Positions 8,755-18,015 of a stretch of 64,000 nt of DNA are shown one piece after another. Location: contig NZ_JARULD010000001.1 in assembly GCF_029688735.1 (NCBI RefSeq), positions 992,001-1,056,000 of the forward strand, given 5' to 3'. The notes under the pieces are model-generated. The model was not told the origin of the DNA, made no database searches, and was given only the letters and a program-made list of their open reading frames with translations. Position 1 is the first letter of the stretch. Every line of letters starts with the position of its first letter. The DNA comes from Qipengyuania flavescens (GTDB lineage Bacteria; Pseudomonadota; Alphaproteobacteria; Sphingomonadales; Sphingomonadaceae). Both the position numbers and the translations under genes were made by a program.

Positions 8755-9515
8755 GCCTGTCCGATGATCGCCTCGACCGCTTCGCCCGCCATATCGTGCT
8801 GCCCGAGATCGGCGGCGCGGGGCAGGTGGCGCTGGCTGGCAAGCACCTCGTTCTCGTCGGCCTCGGCGGGATCGGCTCGCCGGCGCTGCAGTATCTCGCC
8901 GCAGCAGGGATCGGCAGGCTGACGCTGGTCGACGACGACAAGGTCGAGGCGAGCAACCTGCAGCGCCAGACGCTGTTCAACACGCGCGACATCGGCCACG
9001 GCAAGGCCGTCATCGCCAAGCGCTGGGTCAGCACGTTCGACCCTGCGCTCGATGTGACGATCAGCGACCGGCGCATCACTGCCGAAAATGCCCACAGCCT
9101 CGTCGTCGGTGCCGATCTGGTGCTCGACGGGACGGACAATTTTGCGACCCGCCTGGCGATTTCCGATGCCTGCGTGGCCGAACGCGTGCCGCTGTTGTCG
9201 GCCGCCGTCGGTCGCTTCCAGGGCCAGGTCGGCGCATTCGCGGGTCACTTGCCGACCGAGGCCTGCTATCGCTGTTTCGTCGGCGACGCCTTCGATGCTG
9301 AAGACTGCGATACCTGCGCCGAGGAAGGCATGCTCGGCGCGATGGCCGGCTGGGCAGCGACCTTCGCCGCGCTACAGGCAGTGCGAGCGTTGCTGGGGCC
9401 GTCGGGCAACATGCCGGATATCGACTGGGGGCGGGTCTACCTGCTCGACGGACTCAAGCCAGACATGCGCAGCTTCGCGATTGCAAAGGATCCCGCCTGC
9501 AAGGGGTGCTCCTGA
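8751..9515 (+). CDS. HesA/MoeB/ThiF family sulfur-carrier adenylyltransferase
   Basis: 254 residues of the E1-like family that adenylates the C-terminal glycine of ubiquitin-like sulfur carriers (MoaD or ThiS) for molybdopterin or thiamine synthesis. Visible: the nucleotide motif LVGLGGIGSPALQYLAAAGIG, the arginine finger region NLQRQTLF, DGTDNFATR, and two zinc CxxC pairs (CYRC and CKGC). No rhodanese domain is fused. Which carrier it serves cannot be decided from neighbours. Confidence 0.85.
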   Translation: MSLSDDRLDRFARHIVLPEIGGAGQVALAGKHLVLVGLGGIGSPALQYLAAAGIGRLTLVDDDKVEASNLQRQTLFNTRDIGHGKAVIAKRWVSTFDPALDVTISDRRITAENAHSLVVGADLVLDGTDNFATRLAISDACVAERVPLLSAAVGRFQGQVGAFAGHLPTEACYRCFVGDAFDAEDCDTCAEEGMLGAMAGWAATFAALQAVRALLGPSGNMPDIDWGRVYLLDGLKPDMRSFAIAKDPACKGCS

Positions 9516-9573
9516 AACGCAGGCATCAGAATTGCGGGAAGCACTACAGGCAAATCATCGAGCACCCGCCGAC

Positions 9574-10104
9574 TTATTGATCGGGGCAGGCTACGTACGT
9601 CTGGCTTTCCCCGTCGCCCTCGCGGATGCGGATGCGGTCCTCCGTTTCGCGCGCGAAATAGACCACGCGGTGTTCGGTTTCGCCGTTCGGATTCTCGAAG
9701 GGATAGGTCACGGCGAGCGCATGGCCCTTCACGCGAATGTCGCTGGCAAAGCCGCCGTCCTCGAAGAAATTCACGCGGTCGTCCTGCACCGTCACGCGGT
9801 AGAAGCTGCGCGCGGAGCAGTTTTCGGGGGAGGTTGCCCATGTCCCGCGAAAGGCTTCCGGGATCGCTTGCACTTCGCTGCGCGCGCTGGCGTTTGCCGT
9901 AGAGCCATCGGTGGCATCGTCACGCTCCATTGCATCCATGGCAGCGTCCGCATCCCCGGCGGATATATCCTCCACTGCGCTGTCATCGTCCGAGGCGGTC
10001 GGCGTTGCGGTGGCGATATCGGCCTCGGGCTCGGCGGCAGGCTCCTGACTGGAACAGGCGGCGAGAATGAGGGCGAGTGCGGTAGCGCTAACAATCTGCT
10101 TCAT
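9574..10104 (-). CDS. Putative lipoprotein
   Basis: 176 residues starting with a lipoprotein signal peptide ending in the lipobox LAAC (cysteine at about residue 17). A low-complexity acidic/alanine linker (about 20-75) leads to a conserved-looking C-terminal domain (PEAFRGTWATSPENC to QTYVACPDQ), typical of small outer-membrane or periplasm-facing lipoproteins in sphingomonads. Function unknown. Confidence 0.75.
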   Translation of the reverse strand: MKQIVSATALALILAACSSQEPAAEPEADIATATPTASDDDSAVEDISAGDADAAMDAMERDDATDGSTANASARSEVQAIPEAFRGTWATSPENCSARSFYRVTVQDDRVNFFEDGGFASDIRVKGHALAVTYPFENPNGETEHRVVYFARETEDRIRIREGDGESQTYVACPDQ

Positions 10105-10145
10105 GGGGCTGAAATTCCGTCGCCGCTCGGGCGTTCCGACAGGCC

Positions 10146-10847
10146 TTACCTATCCAGCAGCGTATCGACCCACTCGGGCACCAGCTCGCTAGCCCTGCCC
10201 TGCCGACTTTCGTCGAACCAGCCCGAGCCCTGACTGCGCTCGAGATTCAGCTCCAGCGTGCGTGCGCCCAGGCTGCGCGCATCGCGCACGAAACCGGCGG
10301 CAGGATAGACCGCGCCGGAAGTGCCAATGCTGACGAACAGGTCCGCGGTGCGAAGCGCAGCATAGATGCGCTCCATCTCGTAAGGCATCTCGCCGAACCA
10401 GACGACATCGGGTCGCAGCGCATTCGTCCCGCAGGCGGGGCATGGCGGACGGTCCGCAAGCGTGCCGGTCCACGGGTTCTTCGCATCGCAGGCGGTGCAC
10501 CATGCGTTGAGATGGGTGCCGTGCATGTGCAGCACCCGCTTCGCTCCGGCGCGCTCATGCAGGTCGTCGACATTCTGCGTGACGATCAGGAGGTTGCCCT
10601 CCCAGTGCTCGTCCAGCCGGGCGAGCGCGTCATGCGCGGGGTTGGGCTGCTTCCTCTGGATCGCCTCGCGCCGCATGTCGTAAAAGCGCAGCACCAGATC
10701 GGGATCGCGCGCGAAGCCTTCGGGCGTGGCGACGTCCTCGACCTTGTGCTGTTCCCACAGCCCGCCCTCGGCGCGGAAGGTGTCGATGCCACTCTCGGCC
10801 GATATCCCCGCGCCGGTCAGGATCACGATGTTGCGTATTTCAGCCAT
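10146..10847 (-). CDS. cobB: NAD-dependent protein deacylase, sirtuin family
   Basis: 233 residues. Sirtuins remove acyl groups from lysine using NAD. Motifs in order: GAGISAESGIDTFR (NAD binding), the Y-x-x-R acyl-selectivity pair in FYDMRRE (class III, linked to desuccinylation/demalonylation), TQNVDDLHERAG, catalytic HMHG, and zinc cysteines CTAC and CPAC. The second in-frame Met is chosen as start because MAEIRNIVILTGAG gives the normal family N-terminus; an ATG three codons earlier is possible. Confidence 0.93.
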   Translation of the reverse strand: MAEIRNIVILTGAGISAESGIDTFRAEGGLWEQHKVEDVATPEGFARDPDLVLRFYDMRREAIQRKQPNPAHDALARLDEHWEGNLLIVTQNVDDLHERAGAKRVLHMHGTHLNAWCTACDAKNPWTGTLADRPPCPACGTNALRPDVVWFGEMPYEMERIYAALRTADLFVSIGTSGAVYPAAGFVRDARSLGARTLELNLERSQGSGWFDESRQGRASELVPEWVDTLLDR

Positions 10848-10868
10848 TCCTCTCAAGTAGCGAAGGCA

Positions 10869-10891
10869 GTGAGGGGATCAACCGCCCTCAC
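10869..10891. promoter_or_regulatory. Inverted repeat in the cobB-dapB divergent gap
   Basis: GTGAGGG (10869-10875) and CCCTCAC (10885-10891) form a perfect 7-bp inverted repeat in the short gap between two divergent genes. It cannot terminate either gene, so it may be an operator or have no function. Confidence 0.25.
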
Positions 10892-10920
10892 GCAGCGAAG
10901 CGGTAGGGCGACAAGGACGA

Positions 10921-11649
10921 ATGGCAAACATCGGCGTAATCGGCAGCAAGGGCGCCATGGGCGAAGCGCTGCGGCGCGTGATCGAGGCCTCGGGCCACGA
11001 CTATGCAGGCGGCGTCGACAAGGGCGACGACGTGGGTGATCTGGCCGATGTGAGCGATGTGCTGGTCGATTTTTCCGCCCCGGCGGCGCTGCAGGCGAAC
11101 CTCCATGCCGCGATCGGCGCTGGCGTGCCGATCGTGATCGGCACCACCGGGCTGGAGCCGGGTCACCACGAAGCGATAGATCATGCCGCGCGGGCCGTGC
11201 CGGTCCTGCAAACAGGCAATACCTCGCTCGGTGTTACGCTTCTCGCCCACCTGGTGCAGGAGGCCGCCGCGCGGCTCGGGCCGGACTGGGATATCGAGAT
11301 CGTCGAGATGCACCATCGCCGCAAGGTGGATGCGCCTAGCGGCACCGCGATTCTGTTGGGCGAGGCTGCGGCGGAGGGGCGCGGGATCGATCTTGCCACG
11401 AACCGGGAGAGCGGTCGCGACGGGCAGACCGGCGCGCGCGAGCGCGGGGCAATCGGCTTTGCGGCCCTGCGTGGCGGGACCGTGGCGGGCGAACACAGCG
11501 TGATCCTGGCTGGCGAGCAGGAGCGCATCACCCTCTCCCACAGCGCCGAGAACCGCGAGATTTTCGCGCGCGGCGCGATCAAGGCAGCCGACTGGCTGAA
11601 GGGCCGCGAACCGGGACGCTACACGATGGAGCAGGTGCTGGGGCTTTGA
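10921..11649 (+). CDS. dapB: 4-hydroxy-tetrahydrodipicolinate reductase
   Basis: 242 residues, the NAD(P)H-dependent reductase of lysine/diaminopimelate synthesis. The nucleotide-binding start GVIGSKGAMGEAL, IGTTG, and the catalytic/substrate motif EMHHRRKVDAPSGTA are all present. An AAGGA lies just before the ATG. dapE, a later step of the same pathway, lies 2.7 kb away on the other strand. It begins an overlapping gene chain with a small membrane protein and nth. Confidence 0.95.
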   Translation: MANIGVIGSKGAMGEALRRVIEASGHDYAGGVDKGDDVGDLADVSDVLVDFSAPAALQANLHAAIGAGVPIVIGTTGLEPGHHEAIDHAARAVPVLQTGNTSLGVTLLAHLVQEAAARLGPDWDIEIVEMHHRRKVDAPSGTAILLGEAAAEGRGIDLATNRESGRDGQTGARERGAIGFAALRGGTVAGEHSVILAGEQERITLSHSAENREIFARGAIKAADWLKGREPGRYTMEQVLGL

Positions 11650-11996
11650 AGGGTTTCGCCATCGGCTGTGGCCTCGCACTGGCCATCCTGTTCAGCGCGA
11701 TCGGTTACGTGATGAGCATACCGGAGGCAGGCGTGGCATATGCCTGGCCGCTGTGGGCGGGCCTGGCGTCGGCGATCGGACTGCCGGCAGGCTATGCGTC
11801 GCTGGTGCAGACTCCGGCCCCGTGGCAGCTCGGGCTGATCGGTTTCGCAGCGATGCTCGCGGTGCTGGTCGCTCTGACGCTGCCGTTCCTGTCGGACCCG
11901 GACCTGCAAGCAGCCCATGGAGGCCGGATGATCGTCTGGGGCATGCTGTGGAGCGTCGCGGCCTTCCCCTTCATCCGGACCGCCAGCAAGCGATGA
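11646..11996 (+). CDS. Small integral membrane protein of unknown function
   Basis: 116 residues with four hydrophobic segments. The likely start is TTG at 11646, overlapping the dapB stop (TTGA), and its stop overlaps the nth start (ATGA). Such tight coupling on both sides supports it as a real gene. No family is recognised. Confidence 0.65.
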   Translation: MKGFAIGCGLALAILFSAIGYVMSIPEAGVAYAWPLWAGLASAIGLPAGYASLVQTPAPWQLGLIGFAAMLAVLVALTLPFLSDPDLQAAHGGRMIVWGMLWSVAAFPFIRTASKR

Positions 11997-12643
11997 CCAA
12001 AGACCAGATTTTCGAATTCTTCCGCCGCCTCGCCGAGGACAATCCCTCGCCCGAGACGGAACTGGAATATGGCAATTGCTACCAGCTGGTGGTGGCCGTG
12101 GCGCTATCGGCGCAGGCGACCGACGTGGGGGTGAACAAGGCGACGCGCGCGTTATTCCGCGAGGTCGAGACGCCGCAGCAGATGCTGGCGCTGGGCGAAG
12201 ACGGCTTGAAGGAGCACATCAAGACCATCGGCCTGTTCAATTCGAAGGCGAAGAACGTAATCGCGCTTAGCCAGCTGCTGGTCGACGAATATGACGGCGA
12301 GGTGCCCGACACGCGCGATGACCTCGTCCGCCTGCCCGGCGTGGGCCGCAAGACGGCCAATGTCGTACTCAACTGCTGGTTCGGTCAGGAAACCTTCGCG
12401 GTCGACACGCACATCCTGCGCGTCGGCAACCGCACCGGCCTCGCCAAGGGCAAGACACCCGAACAGGTCGAGGCAAAACTCGAAAAGCGCGTGCCCCAGC
12501 CCTTCCGCCTCGGCGCGCATCACTGGCTGATCCTGCACGGCCGCTATGTCTGCAAGGCAAGGACGCCCGAGTGCTGGCGGTGCAAGGTGGCGGATTTGTG
12601 CAGCTACCGGAAGAAGGTGCTGGAGAAGCCGAAGGGGCGCTAG
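11993..12643 (+). CDS. nth: Endonuclease III
   Basis: 216 residues, a base-excision-repair glycosylase/AP lyase for oxidised pyrimidines. Visible: the helix-hairpin-helix LPGVGRKTANVVL with the catalytic lysine, catalytic aspartate in FAVDTHILRV, and the 4Fe-4S loop C-x6-C-x2-C-x5-C (CKARTPECWRCKVADLC) near the C-terminus. The ATG overlaps the stop of the membrane protein gene. Confidence 0.96.
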   Translation: MTKDQIFEFFRRLAEDNPSPETELEYGNCYQLVVAVALSAQATDVGVNKATRALFREVETPQQMLALGEDGLKEHIKTIGLFNSKAKNVIALSQLLVDEYDGEVPDTRDDLVRLPGVGRKTANVVLNCWFGQETFAVDTHILRVGNRTGLAKGKTPEQVEAKLEKRVPQPFRLGAHHWLILHGRYVCKARTPECWRCKVADLCSYRKKVLEKPKGR

Positions 12644-13050
12644 GAAAGACTAGCAACGAAATCCGCGATCATCGGGTCCGTATAGAGCTTCACCGGGTCT
12701 GCATCCCCGTCCTTTTTTCGACGAAACTCTCCGGCATCGAATGCCAAATAAACCTCATCGAACTGCTGAGGCCAACAGCCTTCCGGTATCTCCTGGTGAC
12801 GTGAGATCATCTCACTCCACAACTCATTCGCGAGCGAATCTCCAAAGGCATAATTCACTGTGCCGCTGTCATAGCGCTTGGCCAATTCGACACCAATGCA
12901 GTTCAAGCTTTCGAACCAAGGAAGGCCGAGAAGTCCGGACCAACGATCCAAGTCGTCTACGTAAGTGAAAATGTAGCCGTCGGGATCGCACCGCAAGCGC
13001 AATTCAGCGAATATCTTATCGAGAATTGGCGCTTTCGACTCGGTCATCAT
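12640..13050 (-). CDS. Hypothetical protein
   Basis: About 136 residues, acidic, with no signal peptide or membrane segment (ends PMIADFVASLS). The frame could extend to a TTG at 13062 that overlaps the symporter stop; the ATG at 13050 is preferred. It converges on nth with a 4-nt overlap of the ends. Base composition is less GC-rich than its neighbours. No family recognised. Confidence 0.55.
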   Translation of the reverse strand: MMTESKAPILDKIFAELRLRCDPDGYIFTYVDDLDRWSGLLGLPWFESLNCIGVELAKRYDSGTVNYAFGDSLANELWSEMISRHQEIPEGCWPQQFDEVYLAFDAGEFRRKKDGDADPVKLYTDPMIADFVASLS

Positions 13051-13058
13051 TAGGCACG

Positions 13059-14297
13059 TCAAACATCATCCGCGGAGATCATCTCGCCCCGGTCGATCTC
13101 GCCCGTCATCACCGCCACGGTCGTCGCCACTGCCGCATCGCCCGAAACATTCGTCGTCGTGCGCATCATGTCCATGATCCGGTCGACACCGGCGACGAAA
13201 GCGATCGTTTCCAGCGGCACGCCGACCGCGCCGAAGACCAGAGCCATCATGATAAGGCCCGCGCCAGGAATGCCTGCCGCACCGACTGCGCCGAGCGTCG
13301 CGAGGATCGAGATGAGGAAATAATCGCCCATCGACAGGTCGACGCCGAAAATCTGCGCGCCGAATAGCGTGGCAAGGCCGAGATACATCGCCGTGCCGTT
13401 CATGTTGATCGTCGCGCCGAGCGAAATCACGAAGGCCGCAACCGAGTTCGAGACGCCGAGATTGCGCTCCGCGCAGCGCAAGGTCACCGGCAGAGTCGCG
13501 TTGGAGCTGGCGGTGGAATAGCTCACCGCCATCGCATCGACGATCCCGCGGAAGAAATCGCGCACCGGCAGCTTGGCGAGGAACTTGATCATCCCGCCAT
13601 AGATGAAGGCGATGATCAGCAGGCAGCCGAGGTAGTTGAGGCCCACCAGCTTGGCGAGGCTGACCAGCGCATCCAGCCCCAGCGTGCCTGCCACCCAGGC
13701 CATCAGCGCGAAGACGCCGAAGGGGGTGAGCTCCATCACGATCATGGTGACCTTCTGCATGATCACCGCGCCGCTATCGAACACCTTCTGGACGGGAACG
13801 CCCTCTTCCTTGGCCATCAATATGCCGATGCCGATCAGGAGCGAAAAGACGATCAACGGCAGCACCGCGACATCGGCCATCACCTGCACCGGGCTTTCTG
13901 GCACGATGGAGAGGATCATGTCGACCGCCGTGGTCTCGTTGGGCACCGGCGTCTCGCCGCGCTGGATCGCGCTGGTATCGACGCCTGCCCCGGGCGCGAG
14001 CACGGTGCCGAGGCCGAGGCCCAGCCACACCGCGATCTGCCCGGTCACGACGAACAGGATCATCGCCCGCCCGCCGACCGCGCCGAGCTTCCGCAAGTCC
14101 CCGATCGCCGCGACACCGCTGACAAGGCTGAAGAAGATCAGCGGGACGACCAGCATCTTGATCGCCTTGATGAAGAAATCGCCGATCCACTTGATGCTTT
14201 CCGCATCCGGCCCCCAGGCCCAGCCGGTCAGCACGCCCAGGATGAGCGCGGTGATGACGCGCTGCCACAGCGGAATTTCGAACCAGGTCTTCAGCAC
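13059..14297 (-). CDS. Dicarboxylate/amino acid:cation symporter (DAACS family)
   Basis: 412 residues, an elevator-type sodium- or proton-coupled transporter of the GltP/DctA family in the inner membrane. The hairpin-1 serine-rich motif SYSTASSNATLPVT, the NMNGTAMY motif (NMDGT in relatives), hairpin-2 GIPGAG and the C-terminal substrate helix DRIMDMMRTTTNVSGD are all present. The exact substrate (glutamate, aspartate or C4-dicarboxylate) is not decidable. It probably forms a transcription unit with the small hypothetical gene downstream. Confidence 0.93.
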   Translation of the reverse strand: MLKTWFEIPLWQRVITALILGVLTGWAWGPDAESIKWIGDFFIKAIKMLVVPLIFFSLVSGVAAIGDLRKLGAVGGRAMILFVVTGQIAVWLGLGLGTVLAPGAGVDTSAIQRGETPVPNETTAVDMILSIVPESPVQVMADVAVLPLIVFSLLIGIGILMAKEEGVPVQKVFDSGAVIMQKVTMIVMELTPFGVFALMAWVAGTLGLDALVSLAKLVGLNYLGCLLIIAFIYGGMIKFLAKLPVRDFFRGIVDAMAVSYSTASSNATLPVTLRCAERNLGVSNSVAAFVISLGATINMNGTAMYLGLATLFGAQIFGVDLSMGDYFLISILATLGAVGAAGIPGAGLIMMALVFGAVGVPLETIAFVAGVDRIMDMMRTTTNVSGDAAVATTVAVMTGEIDRGEMISADDV

Positions 14298-14321
14298 GGC
14301 GATCCCTCCCCAACTTGGCCT

Positions 14322-15455
14322 CTAGCGGGCCAGCGCGTCCTTCGCGATGCGCGTATAAATGCGGCTTAGCGTCGAAAGGTCCTCGATGGCTACAGCCTCG
14401 TCGCGCTTGTGCATGGTCGCGTTGCAGAGGCCGAATTCGATCACCGGGCACACGGCACGCAAGAATCGTGCATCGGAAGTGCCGCCGGTGGTGGAGGGTT
14501 CGGGGTCGATCCCCGTCTCCGCCGTGACCGCAGCGGCGATGATGTCGCTGAATTCGCCCGGCGGCGTCAGGAACGGTTCGCCCGAGATGATCGGCAGCGC
14601 GGTGCCGCCGTGCTTTTCCGCAATGGCACCCACTATCTCCGACAGCGATGCGCCCGAATGCGTGTCGTTGAAACGGATCGAAATGCGCGCCTTGGCCTTG
14701 GCCGGGATGACGTTGTGCGCGTGGTTGGGAATGTCGATCTCGGTAATCTCGAGATTGCTCGGCTGGAACCAGTCGGTGCCTTCATCCAGCACCAGGGCGT
14801 CCAGTTCCGCCAGCATGGCGACCAGCTTGGGGATCGGATTGTCGGCAAGGTGCGGATAGGCGACGTGGCCCTGCGTCCCCTCGACCTCCAGCCAGATGTT
14901 CACCGACCCGCGTCGCCCGATCTTCATCATGTCGCCGAGCCGGTTTACCGATGTCGGCTCGCCGACGAGGCACAGGTCGGGCCGGATGCTCTCGGCCTTC
15001 ATGTAATCGATCAGCGCGCGCGTGCCGTGGAGCGCCGGGCCTTCCTCGTCGCCGGTGATGATGAAGCTGATCGTACCGGCCTCGGCTGGCACATTGGCCA
15101 CCGCATCGACCATGCAGGCGATCGAGCCCTTCATGTCCACCGCGCCGCGCCCGTAGAGCAATTCGCCCCGCTCCTCCGGCTCGAAGGCGTCACTGGTCCA
15201 GCCGTCGCCAGGCGGCACCACGTCGAGGTGCCCGGCAAAGGCGAAATGCTTCGATCCTGCCGGCCCGCGACGGATCGCGAAGAGATTTTCTACGGCTTCC
15301 TCCGGCGTGCCCTGCTCGCCCTCGCCGCGGATGAAGCGCGTCACCTCGAAGCCGAGCGGCGCCAGCATGGCTTCCATCGCGTCGAACACCTGCCCGCGCG
15401 CGGGCGTGACACTGGGCGCCGCCATCAGCCGCTTCGCAAGATCGAGCGCGCTCAC
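14322..15455 (-). CDS. dapE: Succinyl-diaminopimelate desuccinylase
   Basis: 377 residues of the M20 di-zinc hydrolase family; DapE removes succinate to make LL-diaminopimelate for lysine and peptidoglycan. Metal and catalytic motifs GHLDVVPPGDGW, GRGAVDMKGS and TGDEEGPALHGT are present, and length matches DapE. The start overlaps the stop of the S1/P1 nuclease gene by 4 nt. Confidence 0.93.
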   Translation of the reverse strand: MSALDLAKRLMAAPSVTPARGQVFDAMEAMLAPLGFEVTRFIRGEGEQGTPEEAVENLFAIRRGPAGSKHFAFAGHLDVVPPGDGWTSDAFEPEERGELLYGRGAVDMKGSIACMVDAVANVPAEAGTISFIITGDEEGPALHGTRALIDYMKAESIRPDLCLVGEPTSVNRLGDMMKIGRRGSVNIWLEVEGTQGHVAYPHLADNPIPKLVAMLAELDALVLDEGTDWFQPSNLEITEIDIPNHAHNVIPAKAKARISIRFNDTHSGASLSEIVGAIAEKHGGTALPIISGEPFLTPPGEFSDIIAAAVTAETGIDPEPSTTGGTSDARFLRAVCPVIEFGLCNATMHKRDEAVAIEDLSTLSRIYTRIAKDALAR

Positions 15456-16321
15456 GAATCGCGCTCCTGCTCGGGAAGCGGGCCGGGCGCGAAGGCTTCG
15501 TCGAGATACTCCGCCATGCGCAGGCCCGCCTGCAACACGCGGCGGCGGGCAATGGGGATCGAGCGGTCGAGAACGTCCTGCGAAAGCACCGTCTCATCGG
15601 GCAGCTCGCCATCGCAGGGATCGCAACCGAAGGCCTGCGGATAGACAAAATCGCGCGACAACTGCCAGCTTTCGCGGCCCCAGTCGGCAGCACGACCGCC
15701 CGCCAGTTCGGCGCGCTCGGCGGCGGAATAGCGACGCACCACCGGCGGATTGCCGCTGATCGCACGTTCCGCCAGCGGGCCGTCCCACACCCAGTGCAGG
15801 TTCAGGCCCGGCACGATGCCGTAGGCGGCAGTGCGATCGTTGCCGCCGCGATCGTCCTTGTCGCCCGAATGGAGCGGCATGTGGATGTCTCCGATGAAGT
15901 GGACCATGAAGGCGAGCGCTTCCAGCCGGACATTGTCGGGCAGGCTCTCGTCGGCGAGGATGCGCTGGTTGCGCTCCACCTGCGCGCTGACGCAGGCGCC
16001 GCCGGAGCAGTTCTTGCGCGCGCTGTATTCCTCGGTGATCGGCTCGGTCTGGTAATGCCAGGCGAAGGTATAGCCCCAGCGCCAGTAGGCTCCGCGCAGG
16101 CAATCGGGCCACACCGATGCATCCTCGAGGCTGGCGAGGGGGCAATCGGGCGTGCCCAATTGCGGAGAGGCGCGCAGCAGCCGCTCGATCTTCGCGCGCG
16201 TTTCGGGCTCGACATTCGCCTCGGCGATCTCCGCCGTGACAGTGTGCGCGTAATAGCCCCAGGCCTTCGCCTGTGCGGGCAGCAGGGCAAGGACCACCGC
16301 GAGAATAGCAACGAACCGCAT
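15452..16321 (-). CDS. Secreted S1/P1-type nuclease
   Basis: 289 residues with a signal peptide ending AKA before WGYYAHTVTAEIA. In S1/P1 nucleases the first mature residue is a tryptophan that binds zinc, which fits exactly. Other zinc-site motifs are visible: SVWPDC, WHY, HFIGDIHMPLH, GGND and LHWVWD. The family degrades single-stranded DNA/RNA or removes 3' phosphates outside the cytoplasm. The start chosen is the ATG overlapping the GST stop; the longer frame would bury the signal peptide. Confidence 0.88.
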   Translation of the reverse strand: MRFVAILAVVLALLPAQAKAWGYYAHTVTAEIAEANVEPETRAKIERLLRASPQLGTPDCPLASLEDASVWPDCLRGAYWRWGYTFAWHYQTEPITEEYSARKNCSGGACVSAQVERNQRILADESLPDNVRLEALAFMVHFIGDIHMPLHSGDKDDRGGNDRTAAYGIVPGLNLHWVWDGPLAERAISGNPPVVRRYSAAERAELAGGRAADWGRESWQLSRDFVYPQAFGCDPCDGELPDETVLSQDVLDRSIPIARRRVLQAGLRMAEYLDEAFAPGPLPEQERDS

Positions 16322-16980
16322 CAGCCGACCGTCTCGTATTGCTCGATCACCCACTCCTCGTTCTCCGAGGCCTCGATCCAGCCCTGCATCCACTCATGCT
16401 CCCACAGCGCCTGCATATAGGCAGCGGCGAAGCCGGGCACGGCGATCTGGTAGCTGATGAAGCGGCTGACCACCGGCGCGAAGAACACGTCCGCCGCGCC
16501 GAAGGTGCCAAACAGGAACGGCCCGCCGCTGCCGAAGCGGCTGCGCGCTTCCGCCCAGAGGCCGAGGATGCGTATGATGTCCGCTTTGCAGGCCTCGCTC
16601 GGCTCGAACCCGTCGAAGCGCTTGCGCACGTTCATCGGGCACTCTCCCCGCAATGCCTGGAAGCTGGAGTGCATTTCGGCGACCATCGACCGCGCCATGC
16701 CGCGCGCAACGTCGTCCTTGGGCCAGAAGCGGTCGCGCCCGACCTTGTCGGCGAGGTAGTCGAGGATGGCGAGGCTGTCCCACACGACCACTTCGTCGTC
16801 CCACAACAGCGGGACTTTGCCGCTCGACGGGCGGATTTCGCCGCTCTGTTTGTCGGCCTCCCAGTTCTCGCCGAACAACGGTACCACGATCTCTTCGAAG
16901 GAGAGGCCCGACTGCTTGGCCGCGAGCCAGCCACGCAGGCTCCAGCTGGAATAGTTCTTGTTGCCGATGACGAGTTTCAT
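16321..16980 (-). CDS. Glutathione S-transferase family protein
   Basis: 219 residues with a thioredoxin-fold N-terminal domain (MKLVIGNKNYSSWSLRGWL, GKVPLLWDDEVVVWDSLAI) and an all-helical C-terminal domain. Serines in NYSSWS are candidates for the catalytic residue. The GKVP cis-proline and the ES-like WDSLAI segment bind glutathione in the family. First gene of a chain GST - S1/P1 nuclease - dapE joined by overlaps. Substrate unknown. Confidence 0.85.
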   Translation of the reverse strand: MKLVIGNKNYSSWSLRGWLAAKQSGLSFEEIVVPLFGENWEADKQSGEIRPSSGKVPLLWDDEVVVWDSLAILDYLADKVGRDRFWPKDDVARGMARSMVAEMHSSFQALRGECPMNVRKRFDGFEPSEACKADIIRILGLWAEARSRFGSGGPFLFGTFGAADVFFAPVVSRFISYQIAVPGFAAAYMQALWEHEWMQGWIEASENEEWVIEQYETVG

Positions 16981-17086
16981 GCGCGTGTCCCACCTGTTTC
17001 GCCTGCGCGGTAGAGGTTCAGCTTGGCAGTGTCGAGGCTGAACGAAGTGGCTTTGCGACGAACGACGGCTGGGCTAGACGGGCGGC

Positions 17087-17506
17087 ATGAGCCTGCGCCC
17101 CTTCCACCTCGCCTTCCCAGTCGACGACCTTGCCGAAGCCCGCCGCTTCTATGGCGATACCATGGGCTGCGACGAGGGGCGCAGTAGCGCCGAATGGATC
17201 GATTTCGACTTTTACGGCCATCAGATCGTCGCCCATCTCGCGCCGGGCGGATCGGGCGATAGGGCGAGCAACCATGTCGACGGACATGGCGTGCCGGTGC
17301 CGCATTTCGGCATCGTCCTACGGATGGACGATTGGCAGGCACTGGCCGAGCGGCTGCGCGCGGCGAATGTCGATTTCGCGATCGAACCTACCATCCGCTT
17401 CAAGGACCAGCCCGGCGAACAGGCCACGATGTTCTTCCGGGACCCCAGCGGAAACGCGCTGGAAATGAAGGCTTTCGCCAACGATGACATGCTGTTTGCG
17501 ACCTGA
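17087..17506 (+). CDS. VOC (glyoxalase/dioxygenase superfamily) protein
   Basis: 139 residues: two beta-alpha-beta-beta-beta modules typical of the vicinal oxygen chelate fold ([17 protein letters not shown] and [18 protein letters not shown]). Metal-ligand candidates are the His in FHLAF, the His in PHFGIV and the Glu in NALEMKAF. It resembles uncharacterised VOC proteins; the reaction is not known. Monocistronic, divergent from the GST. Confidence 0.8.
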   Translation: MSLRPFHLAFPVDDLAEARRFYGDTMGCDEGRSSAEWIDFDFYGHQIVAHLAPGGSGDRASNHVDGHGVPVPHFGIVLRMDDWQALAERLRAANVDFAIEPTIRFKDQPGEQATMFFRDPSGNALEMKAFANDDMLFAT

Positions 17507-17721
17507 CGATCAATGCCGATTAGGTGATTGGCAGGTGCCGTGCTAGGGCGATTCCGCTGACGTCGAATTATGCGACGGACTTCGGCTTTTGACGACCGCC
17601 CGACACCTCCGCGTGTGCAGGCGCAACCCAGACTTCGACTTCCTTTCATCGGACGATTTTAAGCACGACCACGCCGCATGTCGCGGCGAGGCAATCCCAT
17701 GCGTTCTTGAAAGGAACCATC

Positions 17722-17934
17722 ATGAGCAAGACCGGAACAGTCAAATTCTTTAACGCCGACAAGGGCTATGGCTTCATCCAGCCCGACGACGGCTCGGACG
17801 ACAGCTTCGTCCACATCACTGCCGTGCAGGCCGCAGGCATGCAGACGCTCGATAAGGACCAGCGCCTCAACTACGAAGTCGAGACCGGCCGCAATGGCAA
17901 GGCCAGCGCCGTGAACCTCTCGGCCGCCGACTAA
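17722..17934 (+). CDS. Cold-shock domain protein
   Basis: 70 residues, CspA-type RNA chaperone with RNP1 KGYGFIQP and RNP2 FVHI. The ATG at 17722 is chosen over 17707 because AAGGA sits 8-9 nt before it and MSKTGTVKFFNADKG is the normal family start. The 215-nt gap before it leaves room for a long 5' leader, as in cold-regulated csp genes, though no cold box was identified. Confidence 0.93.
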   Translation: MSKTGTVKFFNADKGYGFIQPDDGSDDSFVHITAVQAAGMQTLDKDQRLNYEVETGRNGKASAVNLSAAD

Positions 17935-17949
17935 GGTCGACCAGACCAT

Positions 17950-17980
17950 CCCCCGCACGCGCATCGTGTGTGTGCGGGGG
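17950..17980 (+). terminator. Hairpin after the cold-shock gene
   Basis: CCCCCGCAC (17950-17958) pairs perfectly with GTGCGGGGG (17972-17980). It lies 16 nt after the csp stop. No T-run follows, so termination may be weak or Rho-assisted; a structured mRNA end is likely either way. Confidence 0.6.
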
Positions 17981-18015
17981 CACGTCGTATACCTCCCTCC
18001 GGCGAGAGATCGAGC

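Noticed and set aside
14409..15644. 411-codon rightward frame
   Set aside because: Antisense to dapE; Arg/His-rich shadow typical of high-GC coding DNA.
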